A stretch of 64,000 bases of DNA, taken from assembly GCA_013399015.1 (NCBI GenBank), contig VWZX01002556.1:1-64000 (forward strand), given 5' to 3'. Numbering within the stretch: position 1 is the stretch's first letter; each line of letters opens with the position of its first letter. Positions 51,101 to 64,000 of the stretch are shown piece after piece. Source of the stretch: Galbula dea (lineage: Eukaryota > Chordata > Aves > Piciformes > Galbulidae). Below the pieces are notes generated by a model. That model saw only the letters and a list, made by a program, of their open reading frames with translations. It did not search any database and was not told where the DNA came from. The position numbers and the translations under genes were made by a program.

Positions 51101-54100
51101 TTGCCTTTTACCTCTGCCTGTAAAGAGGAAGCCAAACAGCTTTTTCCAGCTGGAAAGGGGCTAAAGTCAATAGCCACTCCAGCAGATATACCCAGGCAGA
51201 AGTCAGTCAGTTGGTAAGGCTGGCCTGGGTGAAAGTTTCATAAAATACTATGAAAACCATTTGTTCCTTTAAAACTTTCCACAGCCTTGGTAACTAAGTA
51301 CTTCAGAGAACAGCTACTTGGGTACTTTGGTTGGTGGGATGCACAGAAGCATAAGATGATGGAGGTCTGTGGCTGTCTCTAGAGCAAAAGACTCACTACA
51401 GCTTCAGTGGTAAGACACATTATGGAGTCCCCTGGCAAACGCTGCCCCTTTAGCCTCAGTCTAAGTCTTTTGCACTAGCTGTGACCTATTTTCAGCCTTA
51501 CTGATGGGCCTGCTTATATCCATGCATCATAGCGTAAAGAGTTAGTAGCCACACTTTTTAAATGCCTCTGCTATACTTATGCTATGGATAGACTTATGTC
51601 CTTCAAGAACTTTTTAAAGGGCAACCACCAGCCAGCTCAGTAGGAACTTTAAGGCTTCCAGTTTAAAAATAAATACACCAGAAATTATATAATAGTGAAA
51701 ACAGAGCCATTTTTTCTTGCAGCACTGGCTTTCACAGGCAAAGAAATGCACCTGAGGACAATACACATCTTGAGGATTCAAGAGACAATTCCTGCAAATT
51801 GGTATGCAATGCTACTGACACAGCCTTGTCAGGCTACAATTTAAAGAAAACTATACCAACAAAACAGCAGACTGTGTGTGTACAGATGTGGGAGCACTTC
51901 AGAAAAAGAAAATAAGGAATGCTGGCATAGACTCCCTGAGTTTGTAGCTGTCTTGCATTCTAGATTTTCCCATATTACACCAGGGAAAATATCAGAAAGG
52001 GAAAAAATAAAAAACAAAATACAATGTATCTGCTTTTATAACTTTCTCATTCATCTCTGTGGAATCTCACTGCTCCTCTGAATAAATATCATTATCCTCA
52101 AACTGCTCTGTACCTCATTACAACATTAATAATTGAAGACTCTTCAGAAAACTGATACAGTTTTTTTAGCATTAGTAATAGGAATAAGTTCATGCTGATC
52201 TACCAAACATCAGCCACCCTCTTGTACCAAATGAGAATATACTACATGATATAAGTGAAAGAGACTTCTGGAAATTCAAGTAGCACCAGCCCACATGCAG
52301 AGATATACTACATTATAGCTTTAAGGCTGGATGAAACAGATAGTCATTCTGTATCATATCGTGATGGTCTTTTTTCACACTGGAACACAAGTTAACCTAA
52401 TTACAGTCTCCCTAAATAGATTAGTACAAATGACAGCCTGAATGCACAGCAAATTCCTACATTAGGCTTCTGAGAGTTTCTGAAGGGTTTGTACAGGTTC
52501 TTGACATCGAGTCTCATGCACTAACCAAGAACTGTTCTAGTGCACGAAAGGAGACCATCCGTGGATGGTCAGGTCAGGTCACATTGCTTCAGGGAGCACA
52601 ACAGTTGATTCAACATTTCAGTTTTCTTTTGAAAGAAAAATATCAAAGATTTCAGAGAAAAACAATCTGTCTTTCAAACTTTTCAGAGTGTCTGTAGAAA
52701 AATGAAAAATTAATAAAAAGTTACAGTGGTTTTCCTTAATTACCCAAATCTTGTTAGAACATTTGAATTTTTAAACACATTAATTATTCTTTCATTTGGT
52801 TTTTTTTCATCCTCCCTCTTCATTTGAAGAATAGAAAGGAAGCAGAAAAGATGACAAAATGAGATAAAGCAGAAATGTTCTTACAATTTATAAGCCTAAA
52901 CATCAGATATTTATTTTATCTGAAGACAAATTTTCTAAAACAGCAAAAAAAGTTAGTGCCCATGGAAAACATCCAAACTGTAGAAATATGCCCAGTTAAA
53001 AAATGGCCCTGTATTTCTTTATTTATGTACACCTTCCCCTCACAATGAAATGTGGGTTTCTCAAATCGTAATTACGTGCAGAGTGTAAACACCTTGGACT
53101 GGCAAGTAGTGTGTTCTACTATTATCTTCAAAAAGACCTATCATTACCATCTTTTTTCAGTATACAATATTTACCCAGTGCAGGTTATTGCTAAAGAGAT
53201 TTGTGTTCCTTAATCTCCCTGCCAAACTTTGGGCAGTGTTATCTCAAGAGACCAATAAGAAGAATTACTATCACAGGAGACAACATTGCTGCCTTTCTAA
53301 TACGGACTCTTCTTGACATTGAAGCATGTGCTACGTGGTGGCAAGAGAAGGTTTGTTGGGTATGTTTTGTGCTGGAGTTTGTTCAAATTTGTTGGTATTG
53401 CAAATAAAAAGTGCAAGAGAGCCTGGTCATGCCCTAAATGTGATGTTAATTCTTTATAGACTATGTCAGCTTAGCATTTCATACAGTTGTTTTCTGCTAG
53501 AACCCAGCATTTTTGTCTGCCATAACTACAATAATGGAATAGGAGAAAATTACTTGAATAGAATTTCTTCAGGCAAAGTTGTTTAGATCTTATGCTGTTT
53601 TGATGATTTTAAAAATGCACTTATCAATTCACTTTTACCATGATGCACTTTCCTCTTTCATGTGTCTGAGTCTTGGGTTGTTTGAGGGTTACTTTGTTTT
53701 TACTATTGCATGTTAAACACTTAAAGAAGCCTCTTGAACATACTGGGTTCAGTATCATGGCCAATGGTTAACAGCTCTGCAACCTTCAGGGTGGTATTGG
53801 CTGCATACATTTCCCCCCAGCCTTCAGTGCTACATTTCTTTCTTTGTAAAAAAAAAAAAAATTAAAAACAAAGCCAACCAAAACCCAACCAGGCAGGTGG
53901 TTTAAAGAAGAAAAGGGAATATGAGCCTTGCCCTCTTTTCTAGAAAAAACTTTGACAACAGAATGATCTGAAAGAGGAAGGAAGCATGAAAGAAGCTTTA
54001 CTGTTTTTGTGAAAAAGGTTAACAGCAATAGCTGCATTTAAGAAAATAAAAAAATCTGATGATTGAAATAAAAAAACCCCCAGCAACTATGTCTTCATGT

Positions 54101-57048
54101 GGGTTAAAGTGATAGAGAGGGAGCTGTGCCAAGAGTCTTCTGTGAAGCACCAAGTGTCTCCCCATTTTTCCAGATAATTTTATAGACATGCAAGATACAA
54201 TACTTAGTCTCTCTTTTTAATTTAAAAACATCCAACTTCATGTAACGTATAGCGAGGAAATCTATATGCCAATGAACCTTCTGGGAGGACTTCAGGGAAA
54301 AGGAGTGGGATTCAAGCTCTACACCTCATTCTCTTTCCAGGCTTTCAGGACAGATGGCCAGTAAGGAGCTCTAAATTATTCTTGTCACATATTAAACCAG
54401 ACTGTTTTTTGAGGATTTGCAATTTTCCAACCATTATCTGAGATTCTAACTCATTTGCTGAAGACTACCAAACAACTACAAAAAAACTGTGATCTTCTTT
54501 TATTACCAGTGTGGTCTGAGCTCAGCTGCTAACTAGAAAGGAAGGGCATTGTTTAATCCTAGCATCATTCTTTTGACTTCAGTGATGCTTATCTAAAAAC
54601 ACATTTGGCTCAAAAACTGTTACTTTAAATTGATCCTCTGAGTCTTCTTAACCCTGTTTGCAGTTAAGAATTGGATATACTTCATTATTTTCTGAGATTT
54701 ACCTGTAGTTTATTTGCAAAAGCCACTTTTCTATTATTGTATCGACACACAAATGGAACTTGCACTTAACTCTGCCACATTTGCTAAATGAACACAAATC
54801 AAAGATTTCCACTCTTCATTTTCAAAAAGATGAACTATTCTCTGTCCAACTCAAATAGCCCTAGTATGTTCAGATCAGTCACTTTCCAGAAACAAGGTAA
54901 GCCACAATACCAGGTCCTGACCACTAACGTCTCAGAATATTTCGGTCTTTTGACTGTGGGTTTACGTGTAGTTTTCTTGCTGTGACAATCAACTCTGAGA
55001 AAATATTCTGCAGTTCCCTTTGTATATATCACTGGTAAGTTAGAGCACAGTGCTTTTTCTCTTGTATACTATAGTTGGAAAAATGATCCAAATTGCTCCT
55101 TCCTGAAGAGCCTCTCATAAAGCTATGAAAAGGAAAAATGAGGGAAATAAAGGAGGCAGTGGACCCACAAAAGCATCAACACCATGTACCAAAATACTAC
55201 TGCTAGCACAGATCAGTGCCTTTACTGGGTGTCTGAGATAGCTGAAAAAGAGAACCAATGCAATGAGTCATGTTACTAAAGGTACATTACTTGTGATCAG
55301 AGCAGAGTTTCCTGGATTGTTAAATCAGCAACTTTCCTAAGTGATGAATTAAATATGTTTTAAATGGTATTTCAAAGTTACAGTTGGTTACGTTTGGGCA
55401 TGCTGACCTTAACAATGTCATGGTAAATATTTTCTTTTTAATTAAAACAATAGCTAAGCTTTAGGGATGAGTATTGTTTTTCACTTCATTAATTTTACTG
55501 TTAAATTGAAAATAAGTTATAGAAACAGATTAACAAAGCAACATGACAGAAGAGACCTTTCAGTTAGCCTGAACCATCACAACACCCATGGGTCCAGACC
55601 CATCAGTTTTTTAATACTAGGCAGGTTGTGCGCACAGGAGGCCTGGCCTCAAAAATGCTCAGCACCCACAGTTCCAAACACAGCTCATAGAAGCGACCAG
55701 CATGCACCCAGTCTGACAGTCACGCTAGCTGATCTCCACACAATGCAGGTTAAACTTCTGCATAAATACAGGTAAACCATTTTTTCAGCAGCAGAAGGGC
55801 AGTTCTGCAAGCTCCCTTCCTGTTGGCTGCTGGAATGTTAACATTGAGCATTCTTCCAGCATGATAAAGGGAAAAGTTACATACAGCAACAACAACTTAG
55901 GCAGCACGCATAATAATCAACATCACTTCAAAATACTTCAACCCAAGAAATTTTAAAAACAGAAAGAAAATAAAAGATATATAAAATAGTGTACAAAATT
56001 GAGAAGGTAAGTCAAGCACTTTGATTCATCTTTTCTGATTAACAGACAGCAATGAAACCAAGACATCAATTTACTCTTTTAAACACAATACTCAATAATA
56101 ATCTAGGCACATACTTGCTACAAAATACTATTGAGACAATTGCATTAGGAGTATTCACACAGATAACAACGGTTTCTAAGTATACAATTTTCTTTTTAAG
56201 AAGTCAAGAATAAAGACTCTCATTCTCCTTAGTATATGATGAACTGACAGGGCTGAGAAGGAGACTTTTGTAAGAGTGCAAAACAGGGAGCTGCTTTCTC
56301 TTCTTGTGCTGGCTTTGCTTGGTAAAAGTTATTAGCCTAGAAATGCCCTTCCAGAGCAGGCTGATAATATTACTGCGTTAAAAATTAACATTCTGAATAT
56401 GGGGAACTTCTTACGTGCTTTCATGATGGATTTGGGTACTGTTTTCATAAGCAGTAAATGCTCAGCCTGACTACTGAAAATTAGGCTCACCCATCTGAAC
56501 CAAAATGCACTGGAAAGAAGCACCTTTATCCTTTGTAGTTATTAAAGTGCTAAATTAAACAGTAAGACAAGTAAAGAGTTTCCCTCGTGCTCTGTTTTTT
56601 TCAAGCATCACATCACCCTTGCTCACAGGATTTATTACAGTTTAAGGGAAGACTCTCATTGGATCCACTCCTGAAAACACTGGTAGCACATAGCTGCTTG
56701 CCAGGTAAAGGGGAACAGCTGGACAAGTATTTACTTTAGTGACTGTGAAACAGCAAGTCATCTGTTTTTGTGAAGGGAATCATGGTTTAATAGATGAATT
56801 TGAGAGCTGCAGGTCAGAAGATCTTAATCATACCCCTTATGCTGGAAGGGACTTGCTCTCTAACTTACAGAAAGCATAAGACCATTTCTGCCCCCGTTTC
56901 TTTCACTTTAAAATGAGACTAGTGTTTTTATTAAACAGTTGTAGACTGCTTAGAGATCCCAGAATGGAAGAAGTCTAAACAACTCCCAACCTGACCCAAG
57001 AACTGCCTGACCCTTACTGAAATATTTGCAGATCTGTTTGCAGGCTGA

Positions 57049-57213
57049 ACAGCTCCCGATAGCAGGGTAGCTTGTTTCACTGCTCAGTCCACACATTCTG
57101 TCTGCAGCTGTTCTCAGGGGACACATATAATCATCACATTTGTCGCGATGGCAATGGTGATAATGATACTCTGTGCAGCAAAGAAAGGCAAGTACGTATT
57201 TCACTTTCTGTGA
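57049..57213 (+). other. Open stretch with a transmembrane-like segment and GC-type donor
   Basis: I do not recognise this. The plus frame reads THSVCSCSQGTH, then IIITFVAMAMVIMILCAAKK, then GKYVFHFL and a stop. The 18-20 uncharged residues followed by KK have the pattern of a single membrane span with a cytoplasmic stop-transfer. Acceptor-like sites (TTCTGTCTGCAG and CTGTTCTCAG) precede it, and AAAG followed by GCAAGT at 57188 fits a GC-AG intron donor. No neighbouring exon was identified, so it may be chance. Confidence 0.15.
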
Positions 57214-59601
57214 GGGTTGGTGCTTGGGCAACACTCCCTGCCAGCTGTCTCTGTTCACAGCACAACCCGTAATTTTGTTAACAAAATGAGCCATTTCAGA
57301 GATCAGTCATTATCCTGCCTGTCTTTATCCATTTACTGTTGCTGCCTGTGATAAACATAGTAGGTCTCGCAAACAAGGTCTTTTCGGGTGGAAAGGATGG
57401 AAAAATAAACAGAAAAAATAATACTCTTGTCCAATCTGCTCTGCCTGTTCAAAGCTTTTTACTACAGTGTTGTAAAGTCTGCTTTTTCTCATCTCTAAAG
57501 TTAAGCAAAAACATCTCAGACATAGAACTTAATCTCAATTTTGCATCTTCACTTCTTGCTTCCTTGACACCGCTACAGGGTTTTGTGTGGTATCTGTGGT
57601 CTGACCAGAAATTCTCACTAAGAAGCTGTTTCTGCTTTACATCCATCATGTGCTTTCAGAGCCAGGTGGATGCTACGGTTCAGTTAGTCTCCTAGCCAGA
57701 TGAACTTTTAGGGGTCATGCAGCTTCAGTAGACATAAAGAAACAATGTTTGACACCACTAGTGTTTCACCTCCCATTTACACAAAAGGTGAGGGGAGAAG
57801 TCAGAACCTTTCATTGATTTAGCTTCTCCTTCTTCTGATGGAATGGGTATACCCAGACTCCTTTCCTAATCAGTTGAGGGAACACTGCTCACAGTTCAAT
57901 ATTACTCAAGTGCAGAATGCAATTCTGAGCATAAATCACTCCACATAATGCTCTGCAACTTCAAGTTCTCACTCAGTTTTCCCTCAGTGTTTGGTTAACA
58001 TTTTGTATTGCATTCTCCTTTAATTTAGTTTCCATTTATTCCACTCCTGTGTCTCCATTAACCCAGAAGAACTTGCCTCTTTGAGAAGTGCATCACAAGG
58101 AAGAAATGGAAAGGAAGGTCTGGTTTAGCCTTGAGGGCTTCAGAGCACTTGGAGAAGAGCCCTAACACCTTTATGGAGAAGCAAACTCAAGTTTCCCACT
58201 GCCACTGCTGATGAGGGGCATTCACACTTCCTGCTCTCTAAACACAATCAGCATGGGTTCAAATGACTCTCCAGCTGATTTTAAACATCTAGAGCCATAA
58301 CCTAATCACAAGGATTTCCCCCATTAGGTTTGATTGTGAAAATCAGATGGTAGCTTGGGAAGAATACTTAAGCGTCTTCAGTCTACAGTTCACACAAAGG
58401 TATTGCACTAGAGCACAAAAGGTGGAAAAGGGATGCTACTGGGTCTGGATTTTCCATATTCACACAACAGGGGTAATCATATGCTACCTTTTCATGGGAG
58501 TGTTGTGCAGCTTACTCTGTAAATAGTTGTGAAGAGCTGTAATATCTACTGAAAGACACATAAATTGTTATTACATATTATTCTCAGAAGATCCTAAGAT
58601 AAAAACTTAAGGACTTAATTGCTAAAAGCAAAGTTGGTGGTAGCAAAATTATGCAGCCTTTAATACATTATCCTACAGAGTACAGCCACTACAGTACTGG
58701 AAGGTAACATATATCCCCTTTGTAAAATTTATTTATTTTTTGAGAATATACTTGATGCTCCTGAGAATGAGGTGCCTGTAAATCTTACTTCATTGTCAGG
58801 CAGTATAACAGAAATAAATATCATAAATTATCAAATATGATAATATAAACCAAATATTCTTTAAGTAATCAAATATACTAGGACTCTTCAGATAGAATAA
58901 AACATCAGATAAAAGAAAATAGATGTCAGTCAGAATTTCAAAGAGCCTTTTTAAAAAGCACTCCACCAAAATACAGTATAAAAATCATAATAGGAGTAAA
59001 AGTACTGAAAATAATTAGAAACTGCAAAAAATACAGTAAAAATGCAAAGTAGGAACAAAATTCTGGGGTTTTTTTCAATACAACAATGAAAACAATGGAG
59101 AAGTTCTGCTTAAGGAGCTCCATTTCACATGATTGTTACTGTTGTGGGAAAGGAGGTAAATAGCAAAGAAAAATCTGCAGCTGGCACAAAATTATTTAAG
59201 TTATTTCTAAGTAAGAGCTCTATGAAAATGGTCTAACACAATGGAAATAAAATTTAGTGCTGACAGATGCAAATAAATGCATGCTGAAAATAACTAATAA
59301 CTGCATATATGCTGCTGAGTTCCAAATCAACTGGAAAAGCCAAGAAAAAAGGGTCCCTGTGTGTATATATCAACTTGTCAAGGCCTAAACATGAGGTACA
59401 ACATGGGACAAAGATCCCAAATGAGGCGTACGGCAAAACCACTCAGGCAGAAACTTGAAATACCTGGGATTTACTGTGGAAGGGGTTTTTTTTCTGAAAC
59501 CTCTGCTCTGTTGTTTCCTATTTCCAGTATAAGTAAGTTTGACAGTAAAATTTGGCAGACACTGAACAATGGCAGAACATAAATTACTCTGGGACCAAAA
59601 A

Positions 59602-59646
59602 TAATAAATAAATAAATAAATAAATAAAAATATATATATATATATC
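59602..59646. repeat. (AAAT)n followed by (TA)n
   Basis: About six AAAT units grade into about nine TA units. It is a compound microsatellite. Confidence 0.9.
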
Positions 59647-61858
59647 TCCCTTAAAGAAACAGACTTTGAAAAATATGTCCACAGACACGTCTGCCCATGA
59701 GGAGGCTACTGAAGCATCATCTACCCTGGATCCTACAACACATCCAGATGGGCACATGTTAGATGAACCACAGGTTCAAAGAACAATATTCACACCTATG
59801 GCATTGCAATGCAATTCAGTCTCTTCCTTGATAGTACTTTGTCAAGATGTACAGAAGTGAGGCACATATTAAACCTCCTTTCATTTTTTATTTGAGTACA
59901 AAAGAGACATTGCTCAGACTCAACTACAGATTGTGACATGTCTCTGACGGATGGATGATTCACGTCAAATGAACCAAAGCTATGCACAGCCTTACATTAG
60001 TGGTGGAAAGATCCTCAAAGCACAAGCCAATTATGTTTATTTCTCAGTGGATCCCATTCCAGGCAATGCAAAAGAACAGTCTGCTTGGCTTTGTGGGGAA
60101 TACAAATGATAGAGGCACTATTCACATTGCATTAAGTATTTTTTAACAACTTGTGAAGAAGAGACTATGACCTGTCAGAGGGATGGAGGATGTAGGAGGA
60201 ACAAAAAACTTCTGAAGATTTTGCCAGCATATCCATGGGTTAAATACATAAGATGTAAGAGGCAGAAAAAGTATCTAAGGAATGGAATCTGTAAAAATAT
60301 GACTCCCCACTCGACCCTTGAGAGCCCCTATTGACATAATTAGACTAAAAGCCAAACCGCACAGACAGGACAGCAAAATCACTTTGGGATGTGATCTAGT
60401 TTAAGTAGACATGGGGCTACTCAGAACCAAGATAGAGAGAAAGACAAAGGGGCTTCTGTTTTTAACTTGCCTTGCCCTTGTTACAAGCATTTATACTTCT
60501 ACAAATGTTGTGAGTTTAAAAATTCATTCCTTACCAGAGCAGATTCACTACTTTTCTATCTGTCCCTGCTGGGATGAAAATAAGGTCAATATGCCACAGG
60601 CAGGGGTGATCTCCATGCACAAAAAGAAGGAAAATTACTAAGACGAAATAGGTACTGAGGAACACATATCCCTCTTTGCCATAATTGTCCCTAATCTAAC
60701 CTCTGTATCTAATAATATGCTCCATACACAACCCAGACCTGTTTGGAATGATCACGTGTTTGGATGTCCTCTACTTATCTACGTCCCAGTCAGAAGAATG
60801 CACCAATCCAACCATGTGCACAGTTTAAATTAAAAACAACCTGGTGAAACTATGACACAAATAGGCTTGGAAGATAGTATGGCTGTGGGTGAATTTAGTG
60901 GAATGGGTGAGAAAGAAACAGGACATTTGACATATCTATATTGAAAAGAGAAAAAGGGCTAATAGCAGGTACAACAACCTTGTCTCCTCTTCCCCTCACT
61001 CCATAGCTTCATCCAAACAACTCTTGTTATTAATGTACCAGGAGAAGACATTTCACATTCGCTTCTTAAAATCAACCTGACAGCTTACCAGCTGTTTCTG
61101 TACTCTTCTTCCCACAATGGCATAAGTAATCCAAAGAGCATTCTCACTTTCTCTACTAGCAGCATAGTTACCTGCTATTCATTTCTCCTAGACTGGCTGC
61201 TGAGTAGGGATGTACTACTTCTTTATTTCCCATTCACTCTGCAAGTCATAGAGTCTGATACCATATAAGCACAACTATTACCACTATCTCATCCTAGAAG
61301 TTCTCATGCCAGGAAAACAGCCTCCCATCTCTTATCTCTAATATCACTGCCCCAAATATTGGTCATTTCTTGATGCTATTCCTGTAACTTGGTCTGAAGA
61401 ATAAATTTATGGGCCAACACATATTTCAGCTGTTTCCTTAAATAATACAGCAAAAGTACAAAGGAATAAACCTAATGAGTTTGGAGGAAGGTGCTCATCT
61501 CTTACAGGCACCTATTGGTGTTCATGAATGATACAAATGCAAAGAACATTGAGGGGCTGTGAGTCTTGTACTCTTTAAAAACAAGACTCTTGTAAAAAAT
61601 AGTATAAGAAAAATCCCTACCTAGGATTTGAGACAATCCTTGCAGATATATGTAACTTATCCTGGGTTGCACCACCCTAAGTCTGAGGAAAGTACATGTA
61701 ATATCACAATCAATAGCTGGAAGGACGCTTGAAAAACAGAATGATGTGTTCCCAGACTTCTGGTATATCCAGTGGGCTAAAACCTCAGCTTGATGGAAGT
61801 GAAGAGATGAGAATGTGTGCAGCTTTACTCAACAGAAATTCCACATACACCCCCCCTC

Positions 61859-61878
61859 TTTATTTATTTATTTATTTT
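61859..61878. repeat. (TTTA)n microsatellite
   Basis: About five TTTA units follow CCCCCCTCT, in intronic sequence. Confidence 0.85.
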
Positions 61879-62464
61879 CAGTCACTGAAAGGAGCTTTGG
61901 CTGGAAAACAAAGTTATTGAACAGAATCAGTTCTGTTCTAGCTCAAACCAGGACACGGTGGAAGGGTTTGTGTTTGTGGAAATACTTTTTCCTGATGTCT
62001 GTGCTATTTACAGTTTTCTGAGTAATTGTGCTCGTGTAGGTAAAAGGCCTATAAGATTTTTTTGGCCATTCTGGCAACCGCACAGGCACATTCTAAAATG
62101 GACAGCCAGACTTCCATCGTGTTTGCCAGCACAACTGGCCTTTTTGAAATGCTACAAAACAGAAAGAAAGAGAGTGAAGGAGGGTGGCAGTGCCTGCCAA
62201 ATGGCATCTCTTGTCATATGTATGCACTGGTCTGCATTGCCGCTTGGGTGCAGAAATAAAAAGCTATTAGCACTGGGACAGAAACGAGCATCCAATTTCC
62301 CCACCCACCCAGATGGAGGAAAATAGAGAACCTCACTGGTAATGGTTTTCAGAAAGAAAGGGATACAAAGCAGAAGACAAAAGAGGACAGATTCCAGCAA
62401 CACCTCCACTCCCAACCACTACCATTCCATGCCACACACAACACATCCCACATGGAAGTTTGGG

Positions 62465-62494
62465 GGGTTTTTTTGGGTTTTTTTGGGTTTTTTT
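62465..62494. repeat. (GGGTTTTTTT)3 decamer array
   Basis: G-runs at 62462-62467, 62475-62477 and 62485-62487 each precede exactly seven T. It is a three-unit decamer array on the plus strand. Confidence 0.9.
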
Positions 62495-62930
62495 CACTCC
62501 TGTCTCTTCTAGTGTCTAATCCATAAAGGAATCTAAAAAATCCCCTCTGTTCATGGGTGAACTTTAGAGGCAATGCAGCATGAACAGAGAGAAAAGCACT
62601 GCACAGTTACTTAAAAAAAAAAAAGGACTTTCCTGTCTCATTCTCTGAAATGATATAATATCTAACATATCAAATAAACAGAGACAAAGCATAGAAAAGA
62701 AAGAAGGCTCAGGATTCAAAATGTGAGGCATAGGTATACTCAAATTGCTTTGAAGCTTTAGATTGTCTCTCTGGAGCTCCCTCAAAATAAGGTAATAAAC
62801 AAAATAAACAAAAATAATACCAATACAGCTAACAGTTCATCCTGCAGCAGACGCAGAAGAGACCACCAAGAAAGTGGCCTTACCACACTCAGTGATAGAA
62901 CAGCAGTCATAGCATAAAGGAAGTAATAAT

Positions 62931-63336
62931 CTTCCTACAAGGACAGGCTGAGAGAGTTGGAATTGTTCAGCCTGAAGAAGAGAAGGCTTTGGGGCAATCT
63001 CATAGCAGCCTTTCAGTACCTAAAGGGAGTTTACAAGATAGAGGGGGAGGGACTTTTCAGATGGTCAGATTGCAACAGGACAAGGGGGAATGGATATAAG
63101 CTGATTGAGGGGAGATTTAGACTGGAAATTAGAAGGATGTTCTTTACTCAGAGGGTTGTAAGGCACTAGAACAGGTTGCCCAGAGAGGTTGTGGATGCCC
63201 CATCCCTGGCAGTGTTCAAGGCCAGGCTGGATGTGGCCCTGGGCAACCTGGTCTAGTGTGTGGCATCCCTGCCCATGGCAGGGGGGTTGGAACTAGATGA
63301 TCTTTAAGGTCCTTCCAACCTGAGTCATTCTATGAT
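62931..63336 (+). mobile_element. CR1 LINE 3' portion
   Basis: The plus strand encodes LRELELFSLKKRRLWGNLIA-like text. Readable pieces are ELFSLKKRRLWGNLIAAFQY, LKGVYKIEGEGLFRW and NRTRGNGYKLIEGRFRLEIR, which is the CR1 ORF2 C-terminus. The 3' UTR has GGGTTGGAACTAGATGATCT and ends GAGTCATTCTATGAT. It is antisense to NRXN3 and contains stops. Confidence 0.92.
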
Positions 63337-64000
63337 ACACAATACCAGCGAACGACACAATGGGATGCAGAACAGGTAATGCTTGGTTTCTCTACAAACA
63401 GGACTTTGGTAACAGTCGATCACACAGAGAAAACATACTGATGGAAGAGACAAGGAAACAGAGACAAAGTCTTAGAAGGAGGGAAGAAGCAAAAAAGAAA
63501 TGGATTAAAATCACCAATCAAGGGAGATGGTAGGAAATTTTCAGCACTGTTCTTCATGTAAGTTCTTTGAAGAAAACAGTTACAGACTAAACTGAAGTTC
63601 CAGAAAAATCCATATTGCAGTACAGCAACTATAATTATTTCTGTTTAATAAAACTTTATTTTCTACACAGACACAGCCCTAAGACCACCACAAAGCATTC
63701 TGAAGCACTTTGAAACCAGGCTATGGCACAATGGCTATCAACTAAATAAAGGCACAACTAAATGAAGGCACAAATGAAATTTGCAGTAAAACACATTGAA
63801 GCAATTTTGGGGCTGGGATTTGATCTGCCACCATTAAGTCAGTCTACTCAAAAAACTATTAGCTTGGGAAAAATACCATAATGGGAAAGCACAGGTTTAA
63901 ATTTTAGGTGCCAAGTGATTACAGCTCCATCTGAACTGGGCCAAGGAAGCAGGGTTAACACACCTTCTGCTGTGAAAAACACTCAGAGGTATTTAAAGAA

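Larger units (their letters stand above)
38725..64000 (-). other. NRXN3: NRXN3 intron upstream of the 38553-38724 exon (incomplete)
   Basis: More than 25 kb precede acceptor TTTTAG without an identified exon. In the family the previous exon ends around the GLGDxLxLHI motif, and no minus-strand match was found. CR1 remnants at 39040, 41889 and 62931 are all on the plus strand. The rest is AT-rich sequence with simple repeats and a few unsupported exon-like blocks (48599, 57049). Confidence 0.8.

Noticed and set aside
58235..58265. GGTTCAAAT resembling a tRNA T-arm
   Set aside because: No anticodon arm, acceptor stem or A box can be placed around it.

Overview
The window is vertebrate nuclear DNA, AT-rich and almost entirely intronic. 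It is most likely from a bird. At least ten CR1 non-LTR retrotransposon fragments are present, and three exons on the minus strand encode part of neurexin-3 (NRXN3). The species cannot be named from the sequence. No bacterial-type operons, no CRISPR array and no convincing tRNA or rRNA genes were seen.

Layout in NRXN3 transcription order (right to left). 64000-38725 is part of a large intron that begins outside the window. 38724-38553 is a 172-bp exon of the last LNS (laminin-G) domain. 38552-16826 is a 21.7-kb intron. 16825-16736 is the 90-bp cassette exon of alternative splice site 4 (SS4). 16735-10702 is a 6.0-kb intron. 10701-10394 is a 308-bp exon that finishes the LNS domain and starts the Ser/Thr-rich stalk. 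10393-1 is the start of the next intron. The three exons join in matching phases with or without the SS4 exon (phase 1 on both sides). The signal peptide, earlier LNS/EGF domains, transmembrane segment and cytoplasmic tail lie outside the window.

Repeats. CR1 pieces lie on both strands. They include an endonuclease-domain piece at the left edge, a fairly intact reverse-transcriptase 3' portion at 8771-9552, and a decayed ORF1 with traces of its esterase-like domain at about 39040-39905. One CR1 is split by a single N at 24480, flanked by two identical 274-bp copies, which looks like an assembly error.

Most interesting signals. (1) A 60-bp, phase-1 symmetric, exon-like block in NRXN3 sense at 11840-11899, with usable splice sites, an open frame and four CpGs, could be an undescribed cassette exon next to SS4. 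(2) Two phase-compatible exon-like blocks on the opposite strand at 35311-35412 and 35876-35954 encode a hydrophobic leader and Cys-containing segments, and could belong to an unrecognised gene nested in the intron. (3) U(U/A)AA motifs are dense on both sides of the weakly spliced SS4 exon, which fits the known STAR-protein control of this site. These are predictions from reading the sequence and were not tested by any search.
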